Source: Nocardia africana NBRC 100379
GTDB lineage: Bacteria > Actinomycetota > Actinomycetes > Mycobacteriales > Mycobacteriaceae
Direction of reading: 5' to 3'
DNA: 64,000 nt
NCBI RefSeq assembly: GCF_001612635.1
Contig: NZ_BDAV01000006.1
Location: forward strand, 558,001-622,000
Made by a program: the position numbers and the translations under genes. The notes beneath the pieces are model-generated. The model searched no databases and was not told the DNA's origin. It saw only the letters and a program-made list of their open reading frames with translations. Every line of letters begins with the position of its first letter. Within the stretch, counting starts at the first letter, position 1. This document shows positions 9,201-16,572 of this stretch, piece after piece.

Positions 9201-10228
9201 GTGCAGCCGTCCACACCCGAGACATCGCGTTCGCTGGCCGGGCCGCTGATATCGACGAGCAGGATGTAATGCGTGCGATCGAGGGTGGGCTGGCTGTTGG
9301 CCGAGAAGGGGCCGCGGTTGAGTCCGGCGAGCACCTTCGACCGCAGTTCGGCGACCGTGCGATAGACCATCCGGCTCGAACCGATGGCATCGGTTTCGCT
9401 CGGATGCTGGGTGTGCGGAAGCCATTTGAGCCACGCCCACCGCGGGGCATCGGGATCGGACAGCACGGCGGCGACGGCCACCTGATCCGGTCCGTGCAAC
9501 ACCGCGATCTCCGCGACCATCGCGCGCACCAAGCCGGCCACCGCCTCCTGATCGCCGTCGAATCCCACCTGCGGGGCCGACAGCAGGTTGATCGCGACCG
9601 GCATCCCGCCCACCGTCGAATACGCCTTGGCGAAACGGGTGACCTCGACGACGCCGACGGGATCGAGATCGGAGGTCGGGGCGGCCTCGGGCACGATCAC
9701 GCGGACCTGATTGGCGATGCGCCCCCGGCCGATGCGCACCCGCAGGAATTGCGGGCTGGCCACCTGCACCTCCCACATCCGCTTCCCGCCGATGAGGCGG
9801 GCGATCTCGGCCGGGCCGGGATGGGTGTGGCGCAGATAGGTGTAGAGCTCGGCTTCGGCGGTGTGCACCGTCTTGCGGTTCTCGCCGATCGACCGCAGAT
9901 AATCCTTGCGTTCCTCGTTGAGCGAGGCGGCACCGCCGGAACCGTTGCCGCCCATGCCCCCGCCGATCATGCCGAACATCGACACCAGCATCATGACCGG
10001 GAAGAACATCATCATCGGGTTGACGGCTCCGCCACCGTTGCGGAACATCATGACCATCATCCCGCCCATACCGGCGACCATGACGACCGGCATGATCATC
10101 CGAATCCGGGACGGCGGAACGGGTTTGGGCAATTCGGTGGGCGGCTGCAACCGCAGCTCCGTGACCGCCGGCGCCTTCGGCCCGCGTTCGGCGCGGGCCG
10201 GGCGGACGAAGCGGCGTGTGCTGGTCAT
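6212..10228 (-). CDS. eccC: EccC, triple FtsK/SpoIIIE-type ATPase of the ESX system (EccCa and EccCb fused)
   Basis: A 1338-residue motor and substrate-recognition ATPase of the ESX complex. Two Met/Gly-rich membrane helices lie at about residues 42-95, followed by three FtsK/SpoIIIE domains with Walker A motifs GATGSGKSE (about 482), GGPQSGKST (about 830) and GSPGCGKST (about 1132). Domain one has the Walker B-type ILDEFAELL; domains two and three have FFVIDGWD and FVVVDDYH, typical of the more degenerate distal domains that bind substrate signals. It is a single chain, as in ESX-2 and ESX-3, not split as in ESX-1. It overlaps eccB by 4 nt; its end is followed by a fresh promoter for the PE operon. 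Confidence 0.95.
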   Translation of the reverse strand: MTSTRRFVRPARAERGPKAPAVTELRLQPPTELPKPVPPSRIRMIMPVVMVAGMGGMMVMMFRNGGGAVNPMMMFFPVMMLVSMFGMIGGGMGGNGSGGAASLNEERKDYLRSIGENRKTVHTAEAELYTYLRHTHPGPAEIARLIGGKRMWEVQVASPQFLRVRIGRGRIANQVRVIVPEAAPTSDLDPVGVVEVTRFAKAYSTVGGMPVAINLLSAPQVGFDGDQEAVAGLVRAMVAEIAVLHGPDQVAVAAVLSDPDAPRWAWLKWLPHTQHPSETDAIGSSRMVYRTVAELRSKVLAGLNRGPFSANSQPTLDRTHYILLVDISGPASERDVSGVDGCTWVRLGSTEQSLPRALKFTVSQDRELHEVTARGLRRVGVADTISVPAMTALARALSPFRLSTVVEAVVAEQAGTGTSWEEMVGIADPGAIRAEQQWPRRRDIDRARLNIPFGHDPAGQVVYLDIKESAEEGMGPHGMCIGATGSGKSEFLRTLVLSAVATHSPDVLNLLLVDFKGGATFLGFDRLHHVTAVVTNMEEEADLVTRMEDVINGEMARRQRVLRDAGNFANVADYERAREQGAQLAPLPTLLIILDEFAELLEQHPNFAKLFVAIGRLGRSLRIHLLLASQKVPANRMGELEAHLSYRIALRTNQTSDSRDAIGTADAYHLPKKPGSGYLRVGAGDLQRFQAAYVGSPYTPPAQASSPADAQRARRPGGGYKPPQRFTAAHVAATRPEPVVEPRLVLPDAEDDNDAVTLMETVLAQLAGHGRPAHKMWLPPLGVPPTLERLVTAVQPGTLQIPLAIVDKPRQQRQDVWTVDLSAAGGHLAVVGGPQSGKSTALQTLVIATALTHTPEQVQFYCLDFSGGLSGLRGVPHVGSVASAREGDRIRRTFALITNLIAHRQTLFSELGIDSMREFRRRRQSPAESAELTARGDEHGDVFFVIDGWDIGFSVNGPYFDEYLPVMETIALQGLNFGIHLVISSSRWAAIRPNVKDLLQTRLELRLGDLTDTVFNNHRAVVASIPPDRPGRGISADGLHMLTALPRIDGSGDAETAAQGMSAAIAELERRFEGRRAPAVKLLPAQITMAEIVTGRQAPQTLAQRLVLPFGVRESDLSPATVDFGVSTHFAVIGSPGCGKSTVLAALLESIRTQFTPDQAVVVLIDYRRQHMEAIPDEQLIGYLTSERDLIDSLPGFAQKMRGRRPPDNVTPQQLRERSWWNGPEVFVVVDDYHMVAARGGLNPLDPLKDLIVDGRDTGFHLIVARNIAQADMALYDNVLGQIKNLNSSGFIMDGSKLDGMLIGDVKATKQPVGRGIFVEPLQSRRDLVQAAWIPRPE

Positions 10229-11790
10229 GGACCCCCACCTTCCGACTGCTGTGGCAGACCGACCGCGGACTTGTCGGACGGAATCCCGTCGTGCTGGATG
10301 CGTGCGTCACGCTGGGACAGCGCGGGGCCGACCGCGAACAGCGACACCACACTCCACGGCGCGGGCAGCGGCGCCCGCAGGCCGAGTGCGGCCAGAGTCT
10401 GATCGCCGTTGCCGTCCGGGGCCACGTCGATCCCGTAGCGCACGCCGCTGTCGGAGATCCAGTACAGCGACTCCCGCAGCGGCGAGGCCGGATTCGCGCC
10501 GGTAACCTGGACGAACCGGCCGGTGCCGCCGGGAAGATAGGCGGTGTCGGCGGTGGCCCCGTGCGAAGCCGGGGCGGTGACCAAGCCGACGATCCGGCTC
10601 TGCTGCTCGGCGGTGAGCGGGAGCCGGCGCCCGTACAGCAGCTGGGTGCTCGCATTCGGGTCACGGCCGCCGCGCGACCAGTGATAGCAGGTGACGCCGT
10701 AACGGTTCGGGTCGACGAGTTGTACGGCACGCGCCGGATAATCCTCGGTGCCGGGCCAGGATCCGGGGCGCAGATTCGCGGCGACCACATCGGGGCCCAC
10801 CGCCATGGTGGTGGCCGTGCCGTGCGAGTCGGCATTGCGCACGACGGCCGCCAGCACCGCACTGATCTGCACCAGGCCCGACTGCGAGGCCAGATAGTAG
10901 GAGGAGGGACGGTCCGGGCTCGACACGCTCAGCACCGACCCGACGGGCACCGACAGACCCGAGGAGAGGGTGGTGATCCCGCCCGCGCCGGGTACGTCGG
11001 GCACACGAAGCGGAGGCATCTCGGGTATCGCCTCGATCAACCCGCGAGAGGCCTGCGGAACCGGCATGGTGGCGTCGATACCGAGTGCCAGCGTGACCGC
11101 GGAGTCGCGCAGATCGATCGCCGCGCGCACCACACCCTTGTCACGGTCGTCGTAGACCAGCCAGGTGAGCGAACCGTTGCGCAGCAGTCGCGCCTGATCG
11201 CCGGACAGCTCATGGGTGGTGTCGTCGTCCACGGTGAGCGGACCGCCGATGGCCGTGGTGACCACCGCGGAGCCGGCGGTCGTGGGCAGGCCGGTAGACC
11301 GGTCGATCGGTGCGTCCGCGCCGGTCCGGGTGGTGTCACACACCGACCACGAGGAATCGCGGTCGGTGCTGCCGACCATACTGTCGGGTGCGCCCGGAAT
11401 CCCGACCCACGGACCGCGCGGATACTTGTCCAGCTCCTGCTGGGAGACCGGCACCGGGTCGGCCGCCTTACCGCTGATCAGCCGCGCCGAGGTCAGGTTC
11501 AGCGCCGGATACAGTCGCCCGCCGACCTTCACGTAGAGCGCGCCGCTGTTCTTGTCGGCGACGATGTCGGCGTTGCCGACCTGTTTGGCCGGCTTGAAGA
11601 AGGCCATCACCGCCGCTCCCGCGACGACGACGCAGGCCAGGGCGATTCCGATCGAAAGCGCGGTGGACCGGCCGCGCTGCGGATCGTCGATCATGGAGAC
11701 CTCGCGCCGCACCAGCGCGTGCTCGATCCGGCGCAGCAGAAACCGCCACCCCGATATCTGGTGCTTGGTCACCACCCGGAATCGCGCCAT
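10225..11790 (-). CDS. eccB: EccB, ESX periplasmic core subunit
   Basis: A 521-residue EccB. It has a short cytoplasmic N-terminus (VVTKHQISGWRFLLRRIEHA, the conserved EccB opening), one membrane helix at about residues 44-66 (ALSIGIALACVVVAGAAVMA), and a large extracytoplasmic domain with the family repeats, including LYPALNLTSARLI and a cysteine pair, CDTTR and CYHWSRGG, expected to form a disulphide. The N-terminal cytoplasmic segment links to EccC and EccD in the hexameric pore. Four nucleotides separate it from eccA and its stop overlaps the eccC start (ATGA). Confidence 0.94.
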   Translation of the reverse strand: MARFRVVTKHQISGWRFLLRRIEHALVRREVSMIDDPQRGRSTALSIGIALACVVVAGAAVMAFFKPAKQVGNADIVADKNSGALYVKVGGRLYPALNLTSARLISGKAADPVPVSQQELDKYPRGPWVGIPGAPDSMVGSTDRDSSWSVCDTTRTGADAPIDRSTGLPTTAGSAVVTTAIGGPLTVDDDTTHELSGDQARLLRNGSLTWLVYDDRDKGVVRAAIDLRDSAVTLALGIDATMPVPQASRGLIEAIPEMPPLRVPDVPGAGGITTLSSGLSVPVGSVLSVSSPDRPSSYYLASQSGLVQISAVLAAVVRNADSHGTATTMAVGPDVVAANLRPGSWPGTEDYPARAVQLVDPNRYGVTCYHWSRGGRDPNASTQLLYGRRLPLTAEQQSRIVGLVTAPASHGATADTAYLPGGTGRFVQVTGANPASPLRESLYWISDSGVRYGIDVAPDGNGDQTLAALGLRAPLPAPWSVVSLFAVGPALSQRDARIQHDGIPSDKSAVGLPQQSEGGGP

Positions 11791-11794
11791 GGCG

Positions 11795-13594
11795 TCAGCT
11801 GGTCGCGGCCGGCGCCAAACCCGACAGCGCGGCGGCGATGTCGAAGGCGTCGATCGTCATCAATTCCTCGTTGGTGAGTGCGGCGATGTCGACGTTCTCG
11901 CGGGTGAAGCGGTAGTCGCGTTCGGCCTCGGCGGCCTCGACCACGTTGCGGATGAACCGGCCGTTACCGGCCAGGTCGATCAGCCGGCGACCGTTCTTCG
12001 TTTGCGACGCGAGCTGATCGCAGCGTTCCCGCAGCACCTCGCGCGCCTGCTCGGACAGCAGCGAATCCTTCTTGCGCGCAATATGATCGGCGATCTGGAC
12101 CAACTCGTCGCCACCGTAGCTGGAGAACCGGATGCGTTTGGTGAAGCGCGAGGCCAGACCGTCGTTGGAGGCCAGGAACCGGTCGATCTGATCCTCGTAC
12201 CCGGCGATCACCACCACCAGCTTGTCGCGATCGTTCTCCATCCGCGCCAGCAGGGTGTCGACGGCCTCCTTACCGAAAGCGTCGCCGCCGGACAGCCCCT
12301 CCTGAATCAGCGTGTAGGCCTCGTCGATGAACAGCACGCCGCCGAGCGCGGAATCGATCAGGGCGTTGGTCTTGGGCGCGGTATGGCCGAGGTGCGTACC
12401 GACCATGTCGTTGCGCGACACCTCGATCACCTCCGGATTCTCGACTACGCCCAGACCCGCGAAGATCTTCGCGATGACGCGGGCGATCGTCGTCTTGCCG
12501 GTACCGGGCGGCCCGGAGAAGATCAGGTGCTGCGATTTGGATTCCACCGCCAGGCCGCGCTTGGCCCGGACCTGATCCATCAGCACGCCGGACTTGAGCC
12601 GGTCGACCTGTTCCTTGACCGAATCCATCCCGATCTGGGCCTGCAAGAGTTCCGAGGCCTCCGAAAGCAATGCCTCGCGTTCCTGTTTCGCCGACGCCGC
12701 CGCCGCTTCGGCGGGGTCGTCGCCGGTGGTGGGATCCCACAGGTTGGTGCGCGAGGCGAGCAGATCCGGAGTGGTCACCTCGAGCCGGTAGGTCTTGTCC
12801 CGGACCGCGCGCTGCCATTCCTCGCGTTCGGACCACAGCCCGGATCCCTGCAGCCCCTTCAGGATTCGATCGGCGTTCTCGTGATCGCCGTTGTGCCGGT
12901 ACAGCATTCCCAGCAGGAAGTGGGCGTCGGCCCAGATGTAGGAGAGGTTGCCCGAGGAGCTGTCCTCCACGATGCGCTGGGCGCGCGGCATCGCCTCACC
13001 CAGGCGGCCCAGATGCGCCAGCGCCTGCGCGGCCATCAACTCGGCGGCGATGTCGAGCAGGCCGTCTTCGATGACCGGTTTGGCGGTGCGGGCATCGAGC
13101 ACGTCCGACCAGCGCTTGGTCCGGAAGAACAGCGACATCCGGACGAAGTCGGCGACATCGTCGCTGGGTACCTGATCGAGAATGGCGGCCGCTTCCTGCC
13201 ATTCGCCGCCGTCGGCGTAGGAACATGCCTGCGCGATGGCGATCTGATCGCGGTCGGCCATCGCCACCCGCAGGCCGTACATGCCGATCTCGACCTGACA
13301 CCACAGCGACCGGTCGACCAGACCGGCGCGCTGCTGGTCCCGATAGAGGTTGTGGACCGATCGGTAGGCGCCGTAGATCACCTCGGAGGTGATATCGCCG
13401 GCCATGGCGCGACCCATCCAGGCGTCGCACATATCCGGATCCAGATCGGTCGCGGCGCGAAAGGCCGCCATCGCTTGTTGTTCGTTGCGCACGCCCCCGG
13501 CGACCAATCCCAGAGATTGAACACCCGTATAGAACGCGTCCTCGGCCGCTGACACCTGGACATCCCTTTCGACGCTCTCGCCTGCCCGAACCAT
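11795..13594 (-). CDS. eccA: EccA, cytosolic AAA+ ATPase of the ESX system
   Basis: An EccA of about 599 residues, CbxX/CfqX-type AAA+. An N-terminal TPR-like helical region (to about residue 270) is followed by the AAA+ domain: Walker A FSGPPGTGKTTIA near residue 358, Walker B GGVLFIDEAYTLI near 420, and an arginine-finger region in FTKRIRFSSY. EccA is thought to act on EspG-bound substrates during export. ATG 13594 is chosen because GGGGGA lies just upstream; a longer reading from 13633 would begin inside the TTCCC-N6-GGGAA element. It heads the eccA-eccB-eccC operon. In M. tuberculosis ESX-2 eccA2 sits at the other end of the locus. Confidence 0.93.
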   Translation of the reverse strand: MVRAGESVERDVQVSAAEDAFYTGVQSLGLVAGGVRNEQQAMAAFRAATDLDPDMCDAWMGRAMAGDITSEVIYGAYRSVHNLYRDQQRAGLVDRSLWCQVEIGMYGLRVAMADRDQIAIAQACSYADGGEWQEAAAILDQVPSDDVADFVRMSLFFRTKRWSDVLDARTAKPVIEDGLLDIAAELMAAQALAHLGRLGEAMPRAQRIVEDSSSGNLSYIWADAHFLLGMLYRHNGDHENADRILKGLQGSGLWSEREEWQRAVRDKTYRLEVTTPDLLASRTNLWDPTTGDDPAEAAAASAKQEREALLSEASELLQAQIGMDSVKEQVDRLKSGVLMDQVRAKRGLAVESKSQHLIFSGPPGTGKTTIARVIAKIFAGLGVVENPEVIEVSRNDMVGTHLGHTAPKTNALIDSALGGVLFIDEAYTLIQEGLSGGDAFGKEAVDTLLARMENDRDKLVVVIAGYEDQIDRFLASNDGLASRFTKRIRFSSYGGDELVQIADHIARKKDSLLSEQAREVLRERCDQLASQTKNGRRLIDLAGNGRFIRNVVEAAEAERDYRFTRENVDIAALTNEELMTIDAFDIAAALSGLAPAATS

Positions 13595-13626
13595 AGACAG
13601 TCCCCCACCCGGGCGAAGATCGCCAT

Positions 13627-13642
13627 TTCCCAACCTTGGGAA
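13627..13642. promoter_or_regulatory. TTCCC-N6-GGGAA palindrome before eccA (site 2)
   Basis: Sequence TTCCC AACCTT GGGAA, 33-48 nt upstream of the eccA ATG. Read toward eccA, five bases after GGGAA comes the -10-like hexamer GATCTT. One of six copies in the secretion cluster. Confidence 0.72.
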
Positions 13643-13732
13643 TATCTGGGGTCACCGTCCCGGATGCCCGGATCACCATGGCGCGACCTGCGCGAACGAA
13701 GCGCGACAGCGACACTCGCGACGAACCGCTGT

Positions 13733-13756
13733 TGAATGTACCGTTATTTGACGGTA
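13733..13756. promoter_or_regulatory. NCCGT-N6-RCGG operator-like palindrome upstream of eccA (site A)
   Basis: The core ACCGT TATTTG ACGGT (13740-13755) is a perfect 5-bp inverted repeat, extended by T and A to six. The left flank AATGT is shared with the copies near the PAS gene and the MerR gene. It lies about 146-161 nt upstream of eccA in an A/T-rich patch. The MerR product encoded at 42.4 kb is the best candidate ligand, but this is inference. Confidence 0.55.
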
Positions 13757-13803
13757 TGGTTATAGCTGCGGTTCGGCAGTCCTCATCCTGACGATCCGCC
13801 CCA

Positions 13804-13852
13804 CGGAACGAGTGCTCGCACACCGCGATCCGGCCACCGGGCACTCGTTCCG
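13804..13852 (-). terminator. Hairpin downstream of the NlpC/P60 gene
   Basis: CGGAACGAGTGC at 13804 pairs with GCACTCGTTCCG ending at 13852, a perfect 12-bp stem with a 25-nt loop. It lies a few bases past the stop of the 13858-14829 gene. There is no strong U-run, as is common in high-G+C actinobacteria. Confidence 0.55.
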
Positions 13853-13857
13853 CACCA

Positions 13858-14829
13858 TCACATCACCCGGACCACGACGGCCTCACTCGGCATCCGCGAC
13901 CATTTGACCGTCGAGCCCGAATAGGGCGCCTCGATGACCATGCCGTTACCGGCGGCCAGCTGCACATGCTCGGGGCCGCGCGCACTGAACGAACCGGCCG
14001 GGAACACCAGGTCCCCCGGCCGCACATCCTGCGGCGGAATGCGCACCCCGCTGTAAATCTGTTCGTACGTGGTGCGCGGCAATACGACCTTGCCGTCGGT
14101 CGCCTCCGCGATCGCGTACTGGGTGAGTCCGGAGCAGTCGAATCCGCCGCCGCTGGGCCCGCCGGCTCCGCCGCCGCCCCACACGTAGGGCAGACCCAAG
14201 TACGCACTCGCCGCGCTCACCGCCTTACCACCGGCCGTGCCGTCCGAGGGGACCGGCCGGTGCATCGCGGGCAACGCCCGCGACGTTCGCGCCACCGCGG
14301 TGGTCCGCGGGCGCGCCCGGCGCCGACGCCGACGGCCCGGATTCGAGGTGATCCGGCCCCGAACGGTTTTCGGCGTCGCGGGCGGCACGATCTGCGCCGC
14401 GTGCCGCTGCGCCTCGGCGAGATCGGTATCGACCTGACGGGCCGCATTCGTCACCGCCGTGTGCGCGGCGTCGAGCAGGGCCGGGCCACTGAAGCGGGTA
14501 TCGCCCACGCTCGCGATGGCACGCAGCCGAGTCTGCAGATCGGCGATCTGACCATTGACCACACTGCGGCCCTTGATCGTTCCGTCGCCGGCGGCCGTCA
14601 CCGCCTTCTGCACCACCGCGTCGCGCTCGGCATGCGCCCCGGCCACCGAGGCGTGCATCCCGGCGGTCTCGTGATAGCCCGCCATCAACGCTCCCTTGCG
14701 CAGATCGACGGCGGAATTGGACAATGCCGCCGACGATGGCGCCGCATGCACGGTCGGACTGCCGGTACCGTAGAGCTTCAGCAGAGAATTCAGGACGCTG
14801 TCGAGTCCGACGGTCAGTTGTGGCGACAT
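13858..14829 (-). CDS. NlpC/P60 peptidoglycan endopeptidase with N-terminal helical domain
   Basis: A 323-residue protein. Residues 1-150 are helical and resemble in layout the DUF4226-like domain of the hydrolases further along. A basic linker (RRRRRRARPR) follows, then an NlpC/P60 domain from about residue 205: SAYLGLPYVWGGG, catalytic Cys in GFDCSGLTQYA, RPGDLVFPAGS, and catalytic His in PEHVQLAAG. Such enzymes cut D-Glu-mDAP links in wall peptides. No signal peptide is visible, so export would need one of the neighbouring secretion systems. It lies between eccA and the accessory block, as Rv3896c lies next to eccB2 in ESX-2. Confidence 0.85.
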   Translation of the reverse strand: MSPQLTVGLDSVLNSLLKLYGTGSPTVHAAPSSAALSNSAVDLRKGALMAGYHETAGMHASVAGAHAERDAVVQKAVTAAGDGTIKGRSVVNGQIADLQTRLRAIASVGDTRFSGPALLDAAHTAVTNAARQVDTDLAEAQRHAAQIVPPATPKTVRGRITSNPGRRRRRRARPRTTAVARTSRALPAMHRPVPSDGTAGGKAVSAASAYLGLPYVWGGGGAGGPSGGGFDCSGLTQYAIAEATDGKVVLPRTTYEQIYSGVRIPPQDVRPGDLVFPAGSFSARGPEHVQLAAGNGMVIEAPYSGSTVKWSRMPSEAVVVRVM

Positions 14830-14973
14830 TCGACCGCCTCGCCATCGCTGCGCATCGAACGCCTCCCGATTCGGCCCGGCTGCCGCAGGACCAGCGAAAC
14901 TCGCGGAACTTCGCGTACCCGAAGTCGTCCACGACTATGCGACACCGTCGCCGCGATGCGGAAACCGTATGAC

Positions 14974-15003
14974 TTCCCATTTGCGGGAAGGGCCGACAAT
15001 GAG
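14974..15003 (+). promoter_or_regulatory. TTCCC-N6-GGGAA palindrome with GACAATGAG downstream element (site 3)
   Basis: TTCCC ATTTGC GGGAA at 14974-14989 (arms extend to CTTCCC/GGGAAG). Five bases later comes GACAAT, at 14995-15000, followed by GAG. The stretch GGGAAGG-NN-CGACAATGAGGACG is almost identical to site 4. It points at the plus-strand gene starting at 15033; the divergent NlpC gene starts 145 nt away on the other side. Confidence 0.72.
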
Positions 15004-15032
15004 GACGAACTCGAGGGAGGCGGTGCAGCGGC

Positions 15033-16511
15033 ATGCCGGAGAACACGGCTGGAACCGACACGATCGGCTTGCCGAAGCTGTTGCAGGACGGCGCCACACC
15101 CGCGACCGGACTGCCCGTCGCCGGTAGTGCCGGCGTCACCGGCTCCGGCCCGCTGACCACCAATGTCGTTGCCGGGCCGCAGAATACGGCCGGCGGCCCG
15201 CAGACTCCGGTCGCCGGGCAACCGGGGGCACCCGGATCCGCCGGCCCACCGCCGGGTGGTCCCCACGAGCCGGGCGGCCCGGGTCCCACCAAACCGGGAC
15301 CGACCAAGCCCGGCCCCACGAAGCCCGATCCCACCAAGCCCGGCCCCACCAAGCCCGATCCCACCAAGCCCGATCCGACCAAACCGGACCCCACGAAACC
15401 GGACCCGGCCAAACCGGCGCCCCCCACTCCCCCGCCCGCTGATGCCGAGGCGCACTACTGGACCGTCGAACTCGACCCGCCGCCGGGTGCCAAACCGGCC
15501 GTGAAAGCGATTGTCGCACTGGCTCGTACCGCGATCCAGACCGCGGTCGACCTGCTGGGGCGCGGTATGCCGGTGCCTCCGCCGGAGGTGGCCAGTCTGC
15601 TGAAACCGGTGGTGTTCACCAATCTGGGCAAGAGCGAAACCACCGTCGGCTACCGGCGCACCATCGCCGCGGTGAACGCGCGGCAGACCTCACTGCTCGA
15701 GTACGACCAGCAGATCGCGCGCACCTCGATACAGGTTGCCGCCAGCAAGGACGAGACGCTCGCCAGTATCAAGAACATCGTCGCCGAACTGCAGACCGTG
15801 GTGAAGGCGGTGCCTCCGAAAGCGACCACCGCCCAGGAAGCCGCCCTCATGCAACAGATCAGCGCGGCGGTGGCACAGGTCTACCGCCTCGTCGACGCGG
15901 TCTACGCCGACAACCAGACCCGGGCGGGCACCAGCAGCGGCAGCGGCTCGGGGTCGGGTGGTCCCGGCTCCAGCGGAAGCTCCTCCGGCGGTGGTTCCGC
16001 CCCGGGCGGGACCGCGGCGTCGGGCGGCGGCGGCGGGCTCGGTGACATCCTCGGACAACTGCTGCCGATGGCCGCGATGATCCTCCCGATGGGAGCGATG
16101 GTCGCGGCGCCGCTGGTCACCCAGGCAATGCAGAAGAACCAGAAAGACAAAGAGGCCGAACTTCATTCGAACGGCGAGGCCACCCCCGGCACCGGCGCCG
16201 CGCCGGCCACGGACCCGAACGCGGCGGTTCCGAACGGCGCCGCACCGGCCGTTGCCCCCGCTGCCGCCGCCCCCGCTGCCGCGGCACCCAACGGTGCTCC
16301 GACCGCCCTCGCACCGGGTGCGGCCGCTCCTGGCGCTGCCGCGCCCACCCAGCTGGCCGGCACCACCGGCCAGGCTCCCGGCACCCCGCCGCCGGTCACG
16401 GCCCCGGCGACCGGCGCGTCGGCCAAGGATCGGACGAAACCACCGACCTCTGCGGCCGATCCGAATGCCGCGCCACAGGAGCCGGAGAACGCGAGCCAAA
16501 CCGCACAATAG
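15033..16511 (+). CDS. Pro-rich repeat protein with DUF4226-like helical domain
   Basis: A 492-residue protein with no hydrolase domain. Residues about 85-130 are a run of PTKPG/PTKPD pentapeptides. Residues about 145-295 form a helical domain (for example TVGYRRTIAAVNARQTSLLE, then KDETLASIKNIVAEL) whose spacing of helices matches the domain in the 27209 and 29896 genes. After that come a Gly/Ser-rich linker, one hydrophobic stretch (LLPMAAMILPMGAMVAAPLV) and a Pro/Ala-rich tail. A rigid Pro-rich arm of this kind could span the wall, but that is a guess. GGGAGG precedes the ATG. Its promoter carries the cluster-wide palindrome. Confidence 0.75.
   Translation: MPENTAGTDTIGLPKLLQDGATPATGLPVAGSAGVTGSGPLTTNVVAGPQNTAGGPQTPVAGQPGAPGSAGPPPGGPHEPGGPGPTKPGPTKPGPTKPDPTKPGPTKPDPTKPDPTKPDPTKPDPAKPAPPTPPPADAEAHYWTVELDPPPGAKPAVKAIVALARTAIQTAVDLLGRGMPVPPPEVASLLKPVVFTNLGKSETTVGYRRTIAAVNARQTSLLEYDQQIARTSIQVAASKDETLASIKNIVAELQTVVKAVPPKATTAQEAALMQQISAAVAQVYRLVDAVYADNQTRAGTSSGSGSGSGGPGSSGSSSGGGSAPGGTAASGGGGGLGDILGQLLPMAAMILPMGAMVAAPLVTQAMQKNQKDKEAELHSNGEATPGTGAAPATDPNAAVPNGAAPAVAPAAAAPAAAAPNGAPTALAPGAAAPGAAAPTQLAGTTGQAPGTPPPVTAPATGASAKDRTKPPTSAADPNAAPQEPENASQTAQ
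15283..15420 (+). repeat. Tandem 15-nt repeat encoding PTKP(G/D)
   Basis: About nine near-identical 15-nt units inside the 15033 gene, each encoding Pro-Thr-Lys-Pro-Gly or Pro-Thr-Lys-Pro-Asp, with third-position variation between units. The repeat stays in frame. It is likely to vary in length between strains. Confidence 0.85.
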
Positions 16512-16528
16512 GCGGTCGCACTACTCGA

Positions 16529-16567
16529 GCGGTGCCGGTGAGCGAGCGAATCGCCCACCGGCACCGC
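16529..16567. terminator. Bidirectional terminator hairpin between convergent genes
   Basis: GCGGTGCCGGTGAGCG pairs with CGCCCACCGGCACCGC, a 16-bp stem with a single mismatch and a 7-nt loop. It sits between the convergent stops at 16511 and 16573 and could end transcription from both sides. Confidence 0.65.
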
Positions 16568-16572
16568 TTCGT

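Noticed and set aside
5000..10402. Long plus-strand open frames opposite eccC and PPE (5000-7456 and 8222-10402)
   Set aside because: They are antisense shadows of high-G+C genes; their translations are Arg/His/Gly-rich with no domains, while the minus strand encodes PPE, PE and EccC with clear motifs.
15283..15420. CRISPR-like array
   Set aside because: The repeats are contiguous 15-nt coding units without spacers inside an open reading frame.
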